DNA of 64,000 bases from Streptacidiphilus rugosus AM-16 (GTDB lineage: Bacteria > Actinomycetota > Actinomycetes > Streptomycetales > Streptomycetaceae): positions 124,001 through 188,000 of the forward strand of contig NZ_JQMJ01000001.1 in NCBI RefSeq assembly GCF_000744655.1. The letters run 5' to 3'. A program made the position numbers and the translations under genes. The notes beneath the pieces were generated by a model. The model was not told the DNA's origin. It was given only the letters and a program-made list of their open reading frames with translations, and did not search any database. Positions 63,550-64,000 of this stretch are shown piece by piece; position 1 is the first letter of the stretch; each line of letters begins with the position of its first letter.

Positions 63550-64000
63550 GGGCGTTTCCCCGGGTTCGTGGACACCGGTTGTCATGCGGCAACGACCAGC
63601 GTAGTTGATCGTTGTTCGTAGGTGACCGGGCTGATCTGGCCGAGGCTGGAGTGCCGCCGCCGGGTGTTGTAGCGGGTCACCCACCGGAAGACGGCGAGTC
63701 GGGCTTCGCGGGCCCCGTTCCACCGTTTCCGTCCCTGGAGCGTCTCGCGTTTCATGGTCGCGTTGAAGCTCTCCGCGGCGGCGTTGTCCGCGCTGGTGCC
63801 CACTGCGCCGCGCGATCTGGTCACGCCGAGCTCCGCGCAGACGTGCGCGAAGTCCCTGGACCCGTACTGGGCCCCGTTGTCGCTGTGGAAAATCGCCCCG
63901 CGCAGTCCGGCTGCGCCGCGGGCGGCCGCGGCGGCCCGCAGGGCGTCGGTCACCAGGGACGTGCGCATGTGGTCGGCGATCGACCAGCCCGCCAGCCGTT
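63550..64000 (-). mobile_element. IS3-family element, copy 2, running out of the window
   Basis: The 451 bases from GGGCGTTTCCCC are identical to 29151-29601. The orientation is the same, so the two copies are direct repeats. Confidence 0.92.
63582..64000 (-). CDS. IS3-family transposase OrfB, partial at window edge
   Basis: C-terminal part of OrfB, identical to the protein at 29183-30079, containing FHSDNGAQYGSRDFA (second Asp) and the Glu in SADNAAAESFNATMK. The N-terminal part lies outside the window. Confidence 0.92.
   Translation of the reverse strand, partial: RLAGWSIADHMRTSLVTDALRAAAAARGAAGLRGAIFHSDNGAQYGSRDFAHVCAELGVTRSRGAVGTSADNAAAESFNATMKRETLQGRKRWNGAREARLAVFRWVTRYNTRRRHSSLGQISPVTYEQRSTTLVVAA

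Overview
This window comes from a high-GC actinomycete of the Streptomyces/Kitasatospora/Streptacidiphilus type. The reasons are strongly GC-biased third codon positions, many GTG/TTG starts, a SigE-like ECF sigma factor with a membrane partner, an LAXTG-type sorting signal, and insertion sequences typical of Streptomyces. A parAB pair, a short CHC2 zinc-finger protein and two small winged-helix genes set among palindromes suggest a plasmid, or a chromosomal arm that has captured one. No tRNA, rRNA, CRISPR array or telomere was recognised.

Layout. 0-13.4 kb is the maintenance region: the end of a PP2C-like gene, a palindrome-rich candidate origin with two coupled winged-helix genes, a Ddl-like ATP-grasp enzyme, IS6, IS110 and IS4-like insertions, a CHC2 zinc-finger protein, and parAB with three regularly spaced parS-like palindromes inside the parB coding sequence. 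13.4-26.4 kb is accessory: methyltransferase/CYTH/XRE operon, sigma factor with its membrane partner, a serine-recombinase element inserted in an IS21 istB remnant, a deaminase, and a divergent SDR/amidase pair separated by a perfect 62-bp palindrome with a TetR gene downstream. 26.4-41.5 kb is mostly nested transposons (ISAzo13, IS3, IS4-like, IS701, IS110, IS1182), interrupted by a secreted NlpC/P60-like hydrolase and a DedA protein.

41.5-63.4 kb contains no complete insertion sequence. It encodes two paralogous hybrid histidine kinases (1191 and 1302 aa), two tandem type-I periplasmic-binding lipoproteins next to the first kinase plus the remnant of a third, a Tat-type oligopeptide-binding lipoprotein convergent with the second kinase, and a sortase-anchored surface protein of about 2,000 aa built of Ig-like repeats. 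A solute-binding lipoprotein beside a hybrid kinase with a large helical extracytoplasmic domain resembles TorT/TorS or LuxP/LuxQ, here on a Gram-positive surface. Only the second kinase has an HPt domain and no DNA-binding response regulator is encoded nearby. This sensory and surface island is the best candidate for an undescribed system.

The IS3 element at 29.15 kb recurs in the same orientation at 63.55 kb and so brackets the island. Two copies of one IS4-like element, in opposite orientation with separate 10-bp target duplications, bracket 29.5 kb that includes parAB. Both pairs could drive rearrangement.
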